DNA of 64,000 bases. It comes from Rhodobacter calidifons (GTDB lineage Bacteria > Pseudomonadota > Alphaproteobacteria > Rhodobacterales > Rhodobacteraceae). Shown piece by piece: positions 26,367-35,447 of the stretch (position 1 is the first letter of the stretch; every line of letters starts with the position of its first letter). The notes under the pieces were generated by a model that saw only the letters and a list, made by a program, of their open reading frames with translations, made no database searches and was not told where the DNA came from. The translations under genes were made by a program, and so were the position numbers. The stretch spans positions 248,001 through 312,000 of the forward strand of contig NZ_JAANHS010000001.1 in NCBI RefSeq assembly GCF_011174775.1. The letters are read 5' to 3'.

Positions 26367-26439
26367 GTTGCTTAGTGTTTTTTAACAATATGATTCGCTG
26401 GGGATATCACCCGTCGGACGCTGTTCAGGAGAGGATGCA

Positions 26440-27282
26440 ATGACACGACCGGTCGCGGTTCTGGGCGCTGGTGGCAAAATGGGATTTCGCGTCACCAAAA
26501 AGCTCTTCGACGCAGGATATGACCTGCGCGCGGTCGAGATCGGCGAAGTCGGCCGGGCGCGGCTCGCCGATGCGGGTATCACGGCAACGGATGCTGCCCA
26601 TGGCCTGCCGGGCGCCGAGGTCGTGGTGCTGGCGCTGCCGGACAACATCATCGGCAGGGTCGCGGCCGAGATCGCGCCCAGCCTGCCGGCAGGAACCATG
26701 CTGCTGATCCTCGATGCGGCCGCGCCTTATGCCGATGTCCTGCCCAAGGACCGTCCCGACCTGACCTATTTCGTCGGTCATCCCTGCCATCCGCCGCTCT
26801 ACAATGACGAGTCGGACTGGGAAGCCCGCCGGGACTACCATGGAGGGGTGGCCAAGCAGGCGATCGTCTGCGCCCTGATGCAGGGGCCGGAAGAACACTA
26901 TGCGCTCGGCGTCGAAATCTGCGAGGCGATGTGGTCGCCCGTGACCAGGACCCATCGCGTCAGTGTCGAGCAGCTAGCGATCCTCGAGCCTGGCCTGTCG
27001 GAAATGGTTGCGATGTGCATGATCGACGCGATGACCGAGGCGGTCGAGGAATGCGCGACCCGCTACGGGATCGACCGAGAGGCGGCGAAGGACTTTCTGA
27101 TCGGGCACCTGAATGTCGAGATCGCGATGTGGTTCGGCTATTCGCCCAAGGTGCCGTCGGACGCCGCGCTGCGCCTGCTGGAATTCGGCAAGTCGCGGAT
27201 CATGCGGCCAGACTGGCGCGAGGCCCTTTCGCCCAAGGTGGTCCGTCAGGCCGCCGATCTGATCGTCCACGGAAAGATATGA
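26440..27282 (+). CDS. apnO: Probable D-apionate oxidoisomerase (6-phosphogluconate dehydrogenase-like)
   Basis: 280 residues. An N-terminal Rossmann fold starts 'VAVLGAGGKMGFRVTKKL', followed by 'VVVLALPDNIIGRV' and a helical C-terminal domain with 'FVGHPCHPPLYNDES' and 'HLNVEIAMWFGYSPKVPSDAAL' (cut: HLNVEIAMWFGYSPK). The general family is phosphogluconate dehydrogenase-like. In D-apiose pathways such a protein (ApnO) oxidises and rearranges D-apionate to 3-oxo-isoapionate with NAD. The adjacent lactonase and dehydrogenase genes support this. It has GGAGAGG upstream of ATG 26440, and apnL begins four bases after its stop. Confidence 0.68.
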   Translation: MTRPVAVLGAGGKMGFRVTKKLFDAGYDLRAVEIGEVGRARLADAGITATDAAHGLPGAEVVVLALPDNIIGRVAAEIAPSLPAGTMLLILDAAAPYADVLPKDRPDLTYFVGHPCHPPLYNDESDWEARRDYHGGVAKQAIVCALMQGPEEHYALGVEICEAMWSPVTRTHRVSVEQLAILEPGLSEMVAMCMIDAMTEAVEECATRYGIDREAAKDFLIGHLNVEIAMWFGYSPKVPSDAALRLLEFGKSRIMRPDWREALSPKVVRQAADLIVHGKI

Positions 27283-27286
27283 AGCC

Positions 27287-28897
27287 GTGACGGACTGGCA
27301 TGAACAGGCGGCGATCACGCTGGGACGGCTTCGTGCGGTGATCCGCCAGGGCGAACTGCGCGGACTCTGGTTTGCCGGGCGCGAGGTCTTGCGCGGCCTG
27401 TCCTGTCCTGTGCGCGATGCGGATTGGGGAACCGTTCCCGTCGTCACCTCGGCCGAGGAGGTGGAAGAAAACAGCTATCTTCGCCGCTTCGACGAAAGGC
27501 TCGGCCGGTTCCGGGGCACCTTTCGCGTCGAGGCAGAGGCCGAAACCCGCATTCGCTTTGCTCTCCGGCTTGCCGTTGACCGCGACATGGAGGTGAACCG
27601 TGCCGGTTTCGTTGTGCTACATCCCCTGGCCGAGGTTGCAGGCACCCCGATGACCGTTACCCATTCCGACGGTTCCCGGTCCGAGGCCGCCTTTCCCGAA
27701 CGCATTGCCCCGGCGCAACCGGTGGGCGGGATCGCCGGGATCGCACATCGCGTCGGTCCGGTGTCGGTCGGGCTGACTTTCAGGGGCGACATCTTCGAGA
27801 TGGAGGATCAGCGCAACTGGTCGGATGCCAGCTTCAAGACCTACTGCCGGCCGCTGTCGCTGCCACGCCCCTATGTCATTGCGGCGGGCAGCGAGATCGT
27901 TCAAGAGATCACGTTGGAACTGGGCCTTGCGGCAGAGGTGCCCCCGCCGCGGCCGCAGCCGGTGGCGGGTATCTGGCGACTGCCGCAGGTTCTGCTGGCG
28001 CATGAACCGGGGCTGTCGTCGCTGCGGGGGTTGGCGGCCTTCCCGGGTGTGCCGGTCCTGCTGCGGGTCTCGGCAGCGACACCCGAGGTCGAGATCGCCG
28101 CTCTGGCCCAGCGGGCAGATGTGGCGGTCGAGATCCTGTTCGACGATCTGGCCGATCTGGACGCCCAGGCAGGGCGGTTGCTGCACCTGGGACTGCGGCC
28201 GCTGCGGGTCGTCGCCCTGCCGCGCAGCTATCTCGCCAGTCATCAGCCCGAGGGCCCTTGGCCCGACGGCCCCGCGCCGCGCGACGCAATCGCGCCGTTG
28301 CGCGCGGCCTTTCCCGGCGTTCCGGTCGGCACGGGAAGCCTGACCAACTTCACCGAATTCAACCGCTGCCCGCCGGACCTTTCGGCCGACTACGCGACCT
28401 TCGGCACGACCGCGATCGTGCATGCCGCTGACGACGACTCGGTCATTGCAACGCGCGAAGCCCTGCCGGCCATCTTCGCCTCGGCCAAGGCCCTCGCCCC
28501 AGGCAAACCGCTGCATCTGGGGCTCTTTTCGATCGGCATGCGGTCGAACCCCTATGGCCGGTCGGTGGTGCCCAACCCCGACGGGCTGAGACTGCCGATG
28601 GCGATGGTCGATCTCCGCCAGAGGACCGGCTTTGCTGCGGTTCATGCGTTTGGCGTGCTGGCCGCTGCGGCACGAGCCGGGGTCGAAAGCGTTTCGCTGG
28701 CGATGCCCGATGGCCCGCTCGGTGCCGAAGGCACACCGCTTGGTGCACTGATCCGCGCCGTCGCGCCATTGGCGGGGCGAACGGCAACCTGGCGCGAGAC
28801 CGTCTCGGGCCCCAGCATGACAACCGATGGTCTGTCGATCAGAACCGATGGCCCGGAAAGGCTGGAGGTCGCACCACGACTCTGCGGGGTGCCCTGA
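27287..28897 (+). CDS. apnL: Probable D-apionolactonase
   Basis: 536 residues, cytoplasmic. An N-terminal beta-rich domain (about 1-200, with 'LRGLWFAGREVLRGLSCPVRD' in pieces: GLWFAGREVLRG, 'MEDQRNWSDASFKTYCRPL'), a TIM-barrel-like middle (about 220-440, 'GTGSLTNFTEFNRCPP') and a small C-terminal domain. This three-part layout fits ApnL, which opens D-apionolactone to D-apionate. GTG start at 27287, immediately after apnO. Its last 22 bases overlap the start of the next gene if the latter begins at ACG 28876. Confidence 0.65.
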   Translation: MTDWHEQAAITLGRLRAVIRQGELRGLWFAGREVLRGLSCPVRDADWGTVPVVTSAEEVEENSYLRRFDERLGRFRGTFRVEAEAETRIRFALRLAVDRDMEVNRAGFVVLHPLAEVAGTPMTVTHSDGSRSEAAFPERIAPAQPVGGIAGIAHRVGPVSVGLTFRGDIFEMEDQRNWSDASFKTYCRPLSLPRPYVIAAGSEIVQEITLELGLAAEVPPPRPQPVAGIWRLPQVLLAHEPGLSSLRGLAAFPGVPVLLRVSAATPEVEIAALAQRADVAVEILFDDLADLDAQAGRLLHLGLRPLRVVALPRSYLASHQPEGPWPDGPAPRDAIAPLRAAFPGVPVGTGSLTNFTEFNRCPPDLSADYATFGTTAIVHAADDDSVIATREALPAIFASAKALAPGKPLHLGLFSIGMRSNPYGRSVVPNPDGLRLPMAMVDLRQRTGFAAVHAFGVLAAAARAGVESVSLAMPDGPLGAEGTPLGALIRAVAPLAGRTATWRETVSGPSMTTDGLSIRTDGPERLEVAPRLCGVP

Positions 28898-29865
28898 TCG
28901 GCTGCGGCTTCCTCGCCCGGAACCACATGCGCGGGTGGGCGGAAATCGACGGCGTGCGGATCGTCGCGGTCTGCGATACCGACCCCGCAAAGGCCCGGGC
29001 CTTCGCCCTCGATTTCGGTGCCCTGGCCTATACCGATGCCGGCACGATGCTGGCAGAGGTGAATCCCGACTTCACCGACATTGTCACGACCGTCGCCGCG
29101 CATCGGTCGCTGGTCGAACTTGCGGCACGTCACAGCCGCGGCGTGACCTGCCAGAAGCCCTTTGCCGAAACGCTTGACGATGGCGATGCGATGGTCGCGG
29201 CCTGCGCAGCGGCCGGAGTCCCGCTTCTGGTGCACGAGAACTTTCGCTGGCAGTCGCCCTATCGCGCACTCGGGGCCGCACTGGCCGCGGGCGCCATCGG
29301 TGCGCCGCGCTTCCTGCGGCTCAGTTTCCGGCATGCCTTCGACATCTACGCCAACCAGCCCTATCTGGCCGAGGTCAGGGACCTTGCCCTGGTTGATCCC
29401 GCGGCTTGGGAAAAGGTCTGTCGCGCGGCTGAAGAGGCTGCAACCGCGGCGCTTGGCAGCGGACAGAGCGTCATCCTCGCCTCGGCACGCGGTCCCGATG
29501 ACCCGGCGCTTGCCGCGGCGCGAACGGCATATCGGAGCAGCGGCCTGTCGGTCCAGGCAGCGACCGCACGGTTGGGGGCGGGGTTCGGCCGCACCTTGCG
29601 CGGACTGCACGACCGTCGCGCGGCATCGCGCTTCGCCGTCGCAGGCGGCGACACGTCGAGTTTCGCCACCCGGGCCTTCGGAGCCGTGGCGCTGACCGCA
29701 GAGGCCGAGATCGCGCCCGCGGTGCCGCTGATGAAGGCACACTTTCACCAGGCTGACGCCGCCTGCGACTGGATCGTCAAAGGCGGCCAGATGGGCCCAG
29801 AGGACCTGTTCGTGCGCATGCGCGACGGGGTGGCCCGATCAGACCCGGAGGCGCGCCTCGCGTAG
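28876..29865 (+). pseudogene. In-frame chimera: N-terminal half of a D-apiose dehydrogenase joined to the C-terminus of a DUF1537 (OiaK-like) kinase
   Basis: Residues 1-174 are a Gfo/Idh/MocA dehydrogenase: 'RGALIGCGFLARNHMRGW', 'VTCQKPFAE', 'VHENFRWQSPYRAL', 'QPYLAEVRDLALVD'. From about 29397 the protein becomes the C-terminal domain of a four-carbon acid sugar kinase: 'SVILASARGPDDP', 'FAVAGGDTSSFATRAFG', 'IVKGGQMGPEDLFVRMRDG'. The second half of the dehydrogenase and the first two thirds of the kinase are missing (about 1.4 kb if adjacent). No ATG, GTG or TTG covers the NAD-binding motif; the expected start codon reads ACG (28876) with GGAGG seven bases upstream. ATG 28927 would lose the dinucleotide loop. 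Neither activity is expected to be complete. Confidence 0.75.
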
Positions 29866-29905
29866 CCGGACAAGCACTGAAAACAGCTCTCAAAGGGAGG
29901 ATACC

Positions 29906-30907
29906 ATGAAGCTGCTGAGAACCACCGCCACCCTGGCCCTGTTGTCCGCAGGTGCGACCTTCGGGTCGGGCGCACAGGCGGCGAACATCTGCTTTGCGTT
30001 CCAGGATCTGGAAACCGAGTTCTGGGTCGCCGGCCACAAGGCGATCACCACCACGCTGACCGAAGCCGGTCATAAAGTGATCGAGAAGAACGCCATCGAA
30101 GACGCCAACAAGCAGCTGGAACAGGTGCGCGACTGCATCGCCCAAGGGGTCGACGGCATCATCCTGATCCCGCAGGATGGCGAAAGTGCCGTGACGATCG
30201 TGAAGGAGGCGCAAGCGTCCGACAAGCCGATCGCCGTGTTCAACCGGCCGCCGACCGACCTGTCCAAGGGCATCATCGTCGTCGCCGACAACGCAACCAT
30301 CGCCGAGGCCGCAACCGACTTCGTGGTGGAGCAGGCGCTGGCCGGGGCACCTGCCGATGCGAAGCTGAACGCCCTGATCATCGTCGGCGACCTCGGCGAC
30401 CCCAACGCCGTCGGCCGCAAGGACGGCTTCTACGCTGCGATCAACAAGCATGCCGACCGCTTCAACGTGATCGAGGTGGCTTCGGAATGGGACGCGGCGA
30501 CGGCTCTGGCCAACCTCGAGGCGGCGGTGACGGCGAACCCGAAGATCGACCTGATGTTCACCTCTTCCGATTTCCTGTTCCCGACGATCCGCTCGGTGCT
30601 TGAGCCGCGCGGCATGTGGAAGAAGGCCGGCGAAGACGGACACATCCCGCTGGCGGGGCTCGACGGCGACGCGACGGCCTGCAAGCTGATCAAGGAAGGC
30701 TATGTCTCGGCCACCGGCGTGCAGGACCTGTATTTCGAGGCCGAGTCGGCGATGAATGCGATCCTGAAGGCGGTCGAGACGGGCAATGCCCGGCCGAACG
30801 AGGTGATCCCCGATCCCGGCTTCGCTCTGACCCAGGCCAACCTTGGCAAGCGCGAGATGGACATGTGGGGTTGCGTCCTCTTGTCGGAAGGCTTCCTCGA
30901 CAAGTAA
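29906..30907 (+). CDS. Sugar ABC transporter periplasmic binding protein (RbsB type)
   Basis: 333 residues with a signal peptide (about 1-25, ending AQA) and a Peripla_BP_4 fold: 'GVDGIILIPQDGESAVTIVKEAQ' (pieces GVDGIILIPQDG, IVKEAQ), 'AVFNRPPTDL', 'PLAGLDGDATACKLIKEG' and 'SATGVQDLYFEAESAM'. It should capture a pentose-like sugar, plausibly D-apiose from the context. Strong AAAGGGAGG before ATG 29906. Intact, unlike two of its neighbours. Confidence 0.85.
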   Translation: MKLLRTTATLALLSAGATFGSGAQAANICFAFQDLETEFWVAGHKAITTTLTEAGHKVIEKNAIEDANKQLEQVRDCIAQGVDGIILIPQDGESAVTIVKEAQASDKPIAVFNRPPTDLSKGIIVVADNATIAEAATDFVVEQALAGAPADAKLNALIIVGDLGDPNAVGRKDGFYAAINKHADRFNVIEVASEWDAATALANLEAAVTANPKIDLMFTSSDFLFPTIRSVLEPRGMWKKAGEDGHIPLAGLDGDATACKLIKEGYVSATGVQDLYFEAESAMNAILKAVETGNARPNEVIPDPGFALTQANLGKREMDMWGCVLLSEGFLDK

Positions 30908-30974
30908 GCGCCTCGCAGGGCCCGGCCGCCACTCCCGCGGCCGGGTCCCACTTCCAGCATCGGACTGATCACGC

Positions 30975-32102
30975 ATGACCTTTTCCCCCACACCGCAGCG
31001 ATCCGTAAGAGACCGGGCAGCCGACCTGTTCCTGTCGGATTATTTCGTGCTGTACATGTCGCTTGCCTTCATCGCGGTCCTGGCGCCGTTCCTGCCGACC
31101 TTGCTGACGCCCAGCAACGCAGTGAACATCCTGTCCAACATGTGGCCGCTTCTCATCGTCGCCATCGGGCAGACCTTCGTGCTGGCCATCGCCGGGATCG
31201 ACCTCAGCCAGGGCGCGGTGATTGCCTTGACCTCCGTGATCGGGGCGGCGCTCATCACGCTGGTTGCTGACCCGGTCGTCCTGTCCAAGGCCCCGCTCTG
31301 GGGCAGCGTCATCACCGAGAACGGGGGGCCGCTCGCCGGGGTCGCTGGCGGCATTGCCGTTGCGATCATCGTGATGCTGACGCTGGCGGCGTTGATCGGC
31401 CTGCTGAACGGCCTGGCGATTGCCGTGCTGGAAATGCCGGCCTTCATGGTCACGCTGGTCAGCATGATCACGATCAGCGCGCTTGCCATCTACCTCACAC
31501 AATCAGAGAACATCGCGCAACTTCCCAAAGGTTATGTGGCGCTGGGCAAGGGCGATATCGTTTCGGTCTACTTCGGGGCCAAGGAGACGCCGCAACTGCC
31601 ACGCAAGCAGGTGTTTTCGCTTGTCACTTATCCGATGGTCATCGCCGTTACGATGGCGATCCTTGCCCATGTGCTGCTGAACCGCACCGTCTTCGGCCGC
31701 CAGATCCTCGCCATCGGCCAGAACCGCAAGGCGGCCGAGATTTCCGGCGTGCCGGTGCGGCGCGTCATTGTCCTTGTCTTCATCGTCTCGGCCGTCTTTG
31801 CCGCAGTTGGCGGCATCCTCTACTCCGCCCGGCTCGAGGCTGGTCGGCCCACCTTGGGCGAGGGCACGTTCCTGCTCGACGTGATCGGGGCGACGGTGAT
31901 CGGCGGGACCGGCCTGTTCGGCGGCAAGGCAAAGATCATATGGACACTGTTCGGCGTCTTGTTCTTTGTCCTCCTGTCCAGCGCGCTCGGGGCGATGAAC
32001 CTGTCGGCGTTCCAGGTGGACATGATGAAGGGTGCCGTGATCCTTGCCGCAGCCCTGCTTGACGTACTGCGGACGCGGATCATGCAGGATCGCGCAAGAT
32101 GA
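30975..32102 (+). CDS. Sugar ABC transporter permease (RbsC family)
   Basis: 375 residues with about ten hydrophobic segments. The family core 'FVLAIAGIDLSQGAVIAL' and 'GLLNGLAIAVLEMPAFMVTL' (cut: GLLNGLAIAVLEMPAF), the coupling region 'RQILAIGQNRKAAEISGVPV' and the closing 'DVIGATVIGGTGLFGG' are present. It is full length. The ATPase gene overlaps its stop by four bases (ATGA), showing tight coupling. A second permease is present only as a fragment fused to the ATPase. Confidence 0.88.
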   Translation: MTFSPTPQRSVRDRAADLFLSDYFVLYMSLAFIAVLAPFLPTLLTPSNAVNILSNMWPLLIVAIGQTFVLAIAGIDLSQGAVIALTSVIGAALITLVADPVVLSKAPLWGSVITENGGPLAGVAGGIAVAIIVMLTLAALIGLLNGLAIAVLEMPAFMVTLVSMITISALAIYLTQSENIAQLPKGYVALGKGDIVSVYFGAKETPQLPRKQVFSLVTYPMVIAVTMAILAHVLLNRTVFGRQILAIGQNRKAAEISGVPVRRVIVLVFIVSAVFAAVGGILYSARLEAGRPTLGEGTFLLDVIGATVIGGTGLFGGKAKIIWTLFGVLFFVLLSSALGAMNLSAFQVDMMKGAVILAAALLDVLRTRIMQDRAR

Positions 32103-33319
32103 CCGCGCTTCTGTCGCTCGACGGTCTGGGCAAGACCTGGTTCGGAGTGTCCGCGGTGAAGGACCTCACGCTCGACGTGGCCGAGGGCCGCCTGCTTGGC
32201 CTGATCGGGCAGAACGGCGCGGGCAAATCGACGCTGATGAACATGATCGGCGGGGTGGTCCAGCCCAGCAGCGGTGCCATGCGCTGGCGGGGGGCACCCT
32301 ACGCTCCGCAATCTGCCGGCGACGCCGCACGGACCGGGATCGCCTTCATTCACCAGGAACTGAACCTCTTCACCAATCTTTCGGTGGCGGAAAACCTCTA
32401 TATCGACGGCTTCCCCCGCCGTTTCGGCCTGATCGACTGGTCGACGATCCGTCGGCGCAGCACCGAAATCCTGAGGCGCCTGGCGCTGGATCTGGACCCG
32501 GATACGCCCATCGGTCGGCTGTCCCCGGGTGAGCGGCAGCTTGTCGAGATCGCGAAGGCGCTGCACAACGACGCCCAGCTCATCATCTTCGACGAGCCGA
32601 CGACCTCGCTGACCCTGCGTGAGACCGCCCGGCTGTTCGAGACCATCGCCGCGCTGCGGGCCGAAGGCCGGACGATCATCTACATCAGCCATATCCTCGG
32701 CGATGTGCAGCAGCTGGCGGACGATATCGGCGTGCTGCGCGACGGCCAGCTGGTGGACAGCGGACCGGCCGCAGAGTTCACGGTGCAGCGCATGATCCGG
32801 TCGATGATCGGACGCGACCTCGGTGGCCTCTACCCCCCGCGCAGCGCCACCCCGGGCAGCGCCACGGTGCTGGAGGCGCGGGGGCTGACCCAGCCCGGCG
32901 TGCTTCAGGACGTGTCGCTGACGGTCCGCGCGGGCGAGCTGGTCGGGCTGTTCGGCCTGATGGGCGCGGGAAGGTCGGAACTGGCGCGCATCCTCTGCGC
33001 CGCCGTCGCCGGCACCATCATGATCGCGCAGATCGGTCGGCTGGATGCGGGCTTCGGCGAGGGCCGCGAGTTCGACGTCATCGCAGCTGCGGTGTTGGGG
33101 GGAGCCAGCCTCTTCGGCGGGGTCGGTTCGGTCTGGGGCGCCGTGCTCGGCGCCACGCTGATCCAGACCGTCAAGCTTGGCCGGGTGTTCACCGGGGTCA
33201 ACCTTTATCTCCAGCCCATGATGCAAGGTCTGATCATCCTGATTGCCGTTCTCGCCGACGGTGTGCGGGAAAAGCGGCTCAGGCTGCTCCTGAAGCGGCG
33301 GATCCGCCCGGCTGGGTGA
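32099..33319 (+). pseudogene. In-frame chimera: sugar ABC ATPase joined to the C-terminus of a second RbsC-type permease
   Basis: Residues 1-300 are an RbsA/XylG-type ATPase with complete first domain (Walker A GQNGAGKST, signature LSPGERQ, Walker B LIIFDEPTTSL) and the start of the second domain (GLMGAGRSELARILC). At about 33000 the frame passes into a permease end: 'GTIMIAQIGRLDAGFGEG', 'AAAVLGGASLFGGVGSVWGA', 'LQPMMQGLIILIAVLAD'. The rest of the second nucleotide domain and about two thirds of a permease are missing (about 1.3 kb). The soluble-to-membrane fusion would hardly work as either component. Confidence 0.75.
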
Positions 33320-33406
33320 CAGCTCGTCCTCCGACCCGACTGGATATGGTCTGCCACATGCGCTAAATCCTGCCAGAGCTGGGCCCGGACCAAGGTTGTT
33401 CCGCGC

Positions 33407-34159
33407 ATGATGAAAGAACCGATCGAACGCCGTCGCCTCTATCAGGAGGTCATGGATCGTATCATCGCCATGATCGAGGATGAGGGCCTCAGACCGGGCG
33501 ACCCGCTTCCTGCCGAACGCGAATTGTCCGAGCGCTATTGTGTCGGCCGCCCCGCCGTGCGCGAAGCGCTGCAGAACATGGCGCGCATGGGCCTGATCAG
33601 GCTTACCCAGGGCGAACGTGCCAAGGTCGCCGCGCCGACCTTCGCCAATCTCCTGAACTCGATGTCCCTGACGACAAGCGGAATCCTACGGTCCTCCGGC
33701 CACGGACTCGATCACCTCAAGGAAGCGCGCCTTCTGTTCGAGGTGAACATGGTCCGGTTGGCAGTCGAAAGGGCCACCCCGGAGGATATCGAGAAGCTTG
33801 AACAGCGCTTCAACGACCAGCAGAACAGCCTGCCGGACATGGTGCAGTTCGTGAACTGCGACATGCTCTTCCACAGCGAAATTGCCCGGATCACCCGCAA
33901 TTCCATCTTTCCGGCCCTGAGCGAGGCCATGTTCGGGTGGCTTGCCGAATTCTACACCCACCTCGTGCGCGTTCCCGGGACCGAGCAGCTTACACTGCAA
34001 GAGCACGCCGCGATCCTAGCGGCCATCAAGGCCAGGGATTCCATACGGGCCGAACGCGCGATGACCGAGCATCTGACCCGCGCCAACACGCTCTACCAGC
34101 GGTTCGCGGAACGGCAGGTCTCTGCCGGCGCGAGTGAACCCCGGTCGCAGGGCTCCTGA
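33407..34159 (+). CDS. GntR-family regulator, FadR/FCD subgroup
   Basis: 250 residues. The N-terminal winged helix has 'PGDPLPAERELSERYCVGRPAVREAL' (cut: LPAERELSERYCVGR), the C-terminal all-helical FCD domain has 'LKEARLLFEVNMVRLAVERA', 'MLFHSEIARITRN' and 'EHAAILAAI' with His residues typical of the metal/ligand pocket. It is the likely regulator of the sugar cluster and the candidate binder of the GTATAC dyad upstream of apnO. ATG 33407; second Met follows at once. The following 260 bp (34160-34419) show no gene. Confidence 0.85.
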   Translation: MMKEPIERRRLYQEVMDRIIAMIEDEGLRPGDPLPAERELSERYCVGRPAVREALQNMARMGLIRLTQGERAKVAAPTFANLLNSMSLTTSGILRSSGHGLDHLKEARLLFEVNMVRLAVERATPEDIEKLEQRFNDQQNSLPDMVQFVNCDMLFHSEIARITRNSIFPALSEAMFGWLAEFYTHLVRVPGTEQLTLQEHAAILAAIKARDSIRAERAMTEHLTRANTLYQRFAERQVSAGASEPRSQGS

Positions 34160-34419
34160 CGGCCGGGGCTGCCAAACGGGTCGGTGTCCACAGCCCGTCT
34201 CGTGCGATCTGCACAGTTCATGGGGCGATGGCCACGTCATGGGCCGATCCTGTCGCGGCATGCGAGTTGTGGCTCCGCGTCCCGGTCGCTTCTGCTGCGT
34301 GACGCTTGACGTTGACCTGCCACGGGTGCGGTCGCGGTCGCGCCTGTGCCGGGCCGCGATGTCCCTGCCTTCGACAGCGATCTGATCGCCTGGAAGCACA
34401 GCTGCCGCAAGACGCGCGG

Positions 34420-34863
34420 TCAGCGGGTGTAGCGGATGAAAGGCGTCAGCTTGCCGATCCGGTCGTAAAGCCTGCGACCGGCCGCGTTGAAATCCTGCGT
34501 CAGCCAGTAGACGGCCGGCGTGCAGTTGGCATCGGCGGCGGCAAAGACTCCCTCGATCAGCTTGCGCCCAAGGCCGGTGCCGCGGGCAGCCGGATCGACG
34601 TAGAGGTCCTGTAGATAGCAGACGTTCTCGACCTTCCAGCAATGCCGATGGAGAAGGTAGTGGGCCAGCCCCATGGCCTGCCCGTCGACCTCGGCGATCA
34701 GGCCGTGGAAATCCCGCGGATCATCGCCCAGAAGCCGCGCGAAGGTGGTGGCATGGACCAGTTCGGGCGCCGAGGTTTCGTAATAGTCGAGATACCCGGT
34801 CCAGAGACGGCGCCAGTCGGCTTCGTCCGCGGCGCGCAGGGGACGGATGAAGCCTTCGGGCAT
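34420..34863 (-). CDS. GNAT family N-acetyltransferase
   Basis: 147 residues. The GNAT fold is seen from 'IRPLRAADEADWRRLW', 'MGLAHYLLHRHCW', the acetyl-CoA loop 'LYVDPAARGTGLGRKLIEGV' (cut: DPAARGTGLGRKL) and 'YWLTQDFNAAGRRLYDRIG'. Resembles diamine/small-molecule acetyltransferase-like proteins; substrate unknown. ATG 34863 has GGGAG six bases upstream. It lies at the end of the liv/hyu operon, 63 bp after livK'. Confidence 0.82.
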   Translation of the reverse strand: MPEGFIRPLRAADEADWRRLWTGYLDYYETSAPELVHATTFARLLGDDPRDFHGLIAEVDGQAMGLAHYLLHRHCWKVENVCYLQDLYVDPAARGTGLGRKLIEGVFAAADANCTPAVYWLTQDFNAAGRRLYDRIGKLTPFIRYTR

Positions 34864-34925
34864 GGGATCTCCCGTCGCAGGGTCGGCCCCGGTGAGACGG
34901 GGCCGACAGGGGCTTGCGGAAAGCC

Positions 34926-35447
34926 TTACTTCATCAGGTCGGCGACCGGAATGGGCGCCGAGATCGTCCACTCGTCCACCACGCCGGGCTTGCCGTTGCT
35001 GGTCTCGACGATCAGGTAGCGGGCCTGGTTCTGGTGGTGCAGCTCGCTGGTGAAGGTGCGCGGGCCGAAGAGCGTGGGCTCTCCGTTCATCTTCTCCAGT
35101 TCCGCCACCACTGCGGCGGCCTCGGTGGTGCCAGCACGTTCCACCGCCTTCGCCCAGACGTCGACCAGCACGTAGCCCGGATAGACATACTGCGTCGAGG
35201 GGTCGCCTCCGGTGGCTTCCTTGTACTTGGCGTTGAAGGCCGTCACTTCGGGGTTCGGGTCGTCGCCGTAGATCGAGCCCTGGACCGGGACAAAGAAGTT
35301 GGACAGATCCGGCACCGCCGACAGCCAGTAGCTGCCGTCCACACCCGAGCCGTTGAGGATCATCGAGTTGATGCCCGCTGCCCGCAGCTGCTTGATGGCC
35401 GAGACCGCGCCCGGCATCATCGTGCAGAGCATGATCGCATCAGGCTC
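34926..35447 (-). pseudogene. C-terminal fragment of a branched-chain-type ABC substrate-binding protein (livK-like)
   Basis: About 173 residues from 'EPDAIMLCTMMPGAVSAIKQL' (cut at 20: EPDAIMLCTMMPGAVSAIK) to 'APIPVADLMK' and TAA at 34926. This is the second lobe of a type I binding protein ('NGSGVDGSYWLSAVPDL', 'YPGYVLVDVWAKAVERAG'). The signal peptide and first lobe are absent. Upstream the DNA belongs to livM in another frame, so this is the product of a deletion and has no start. Confidence 0.75.
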
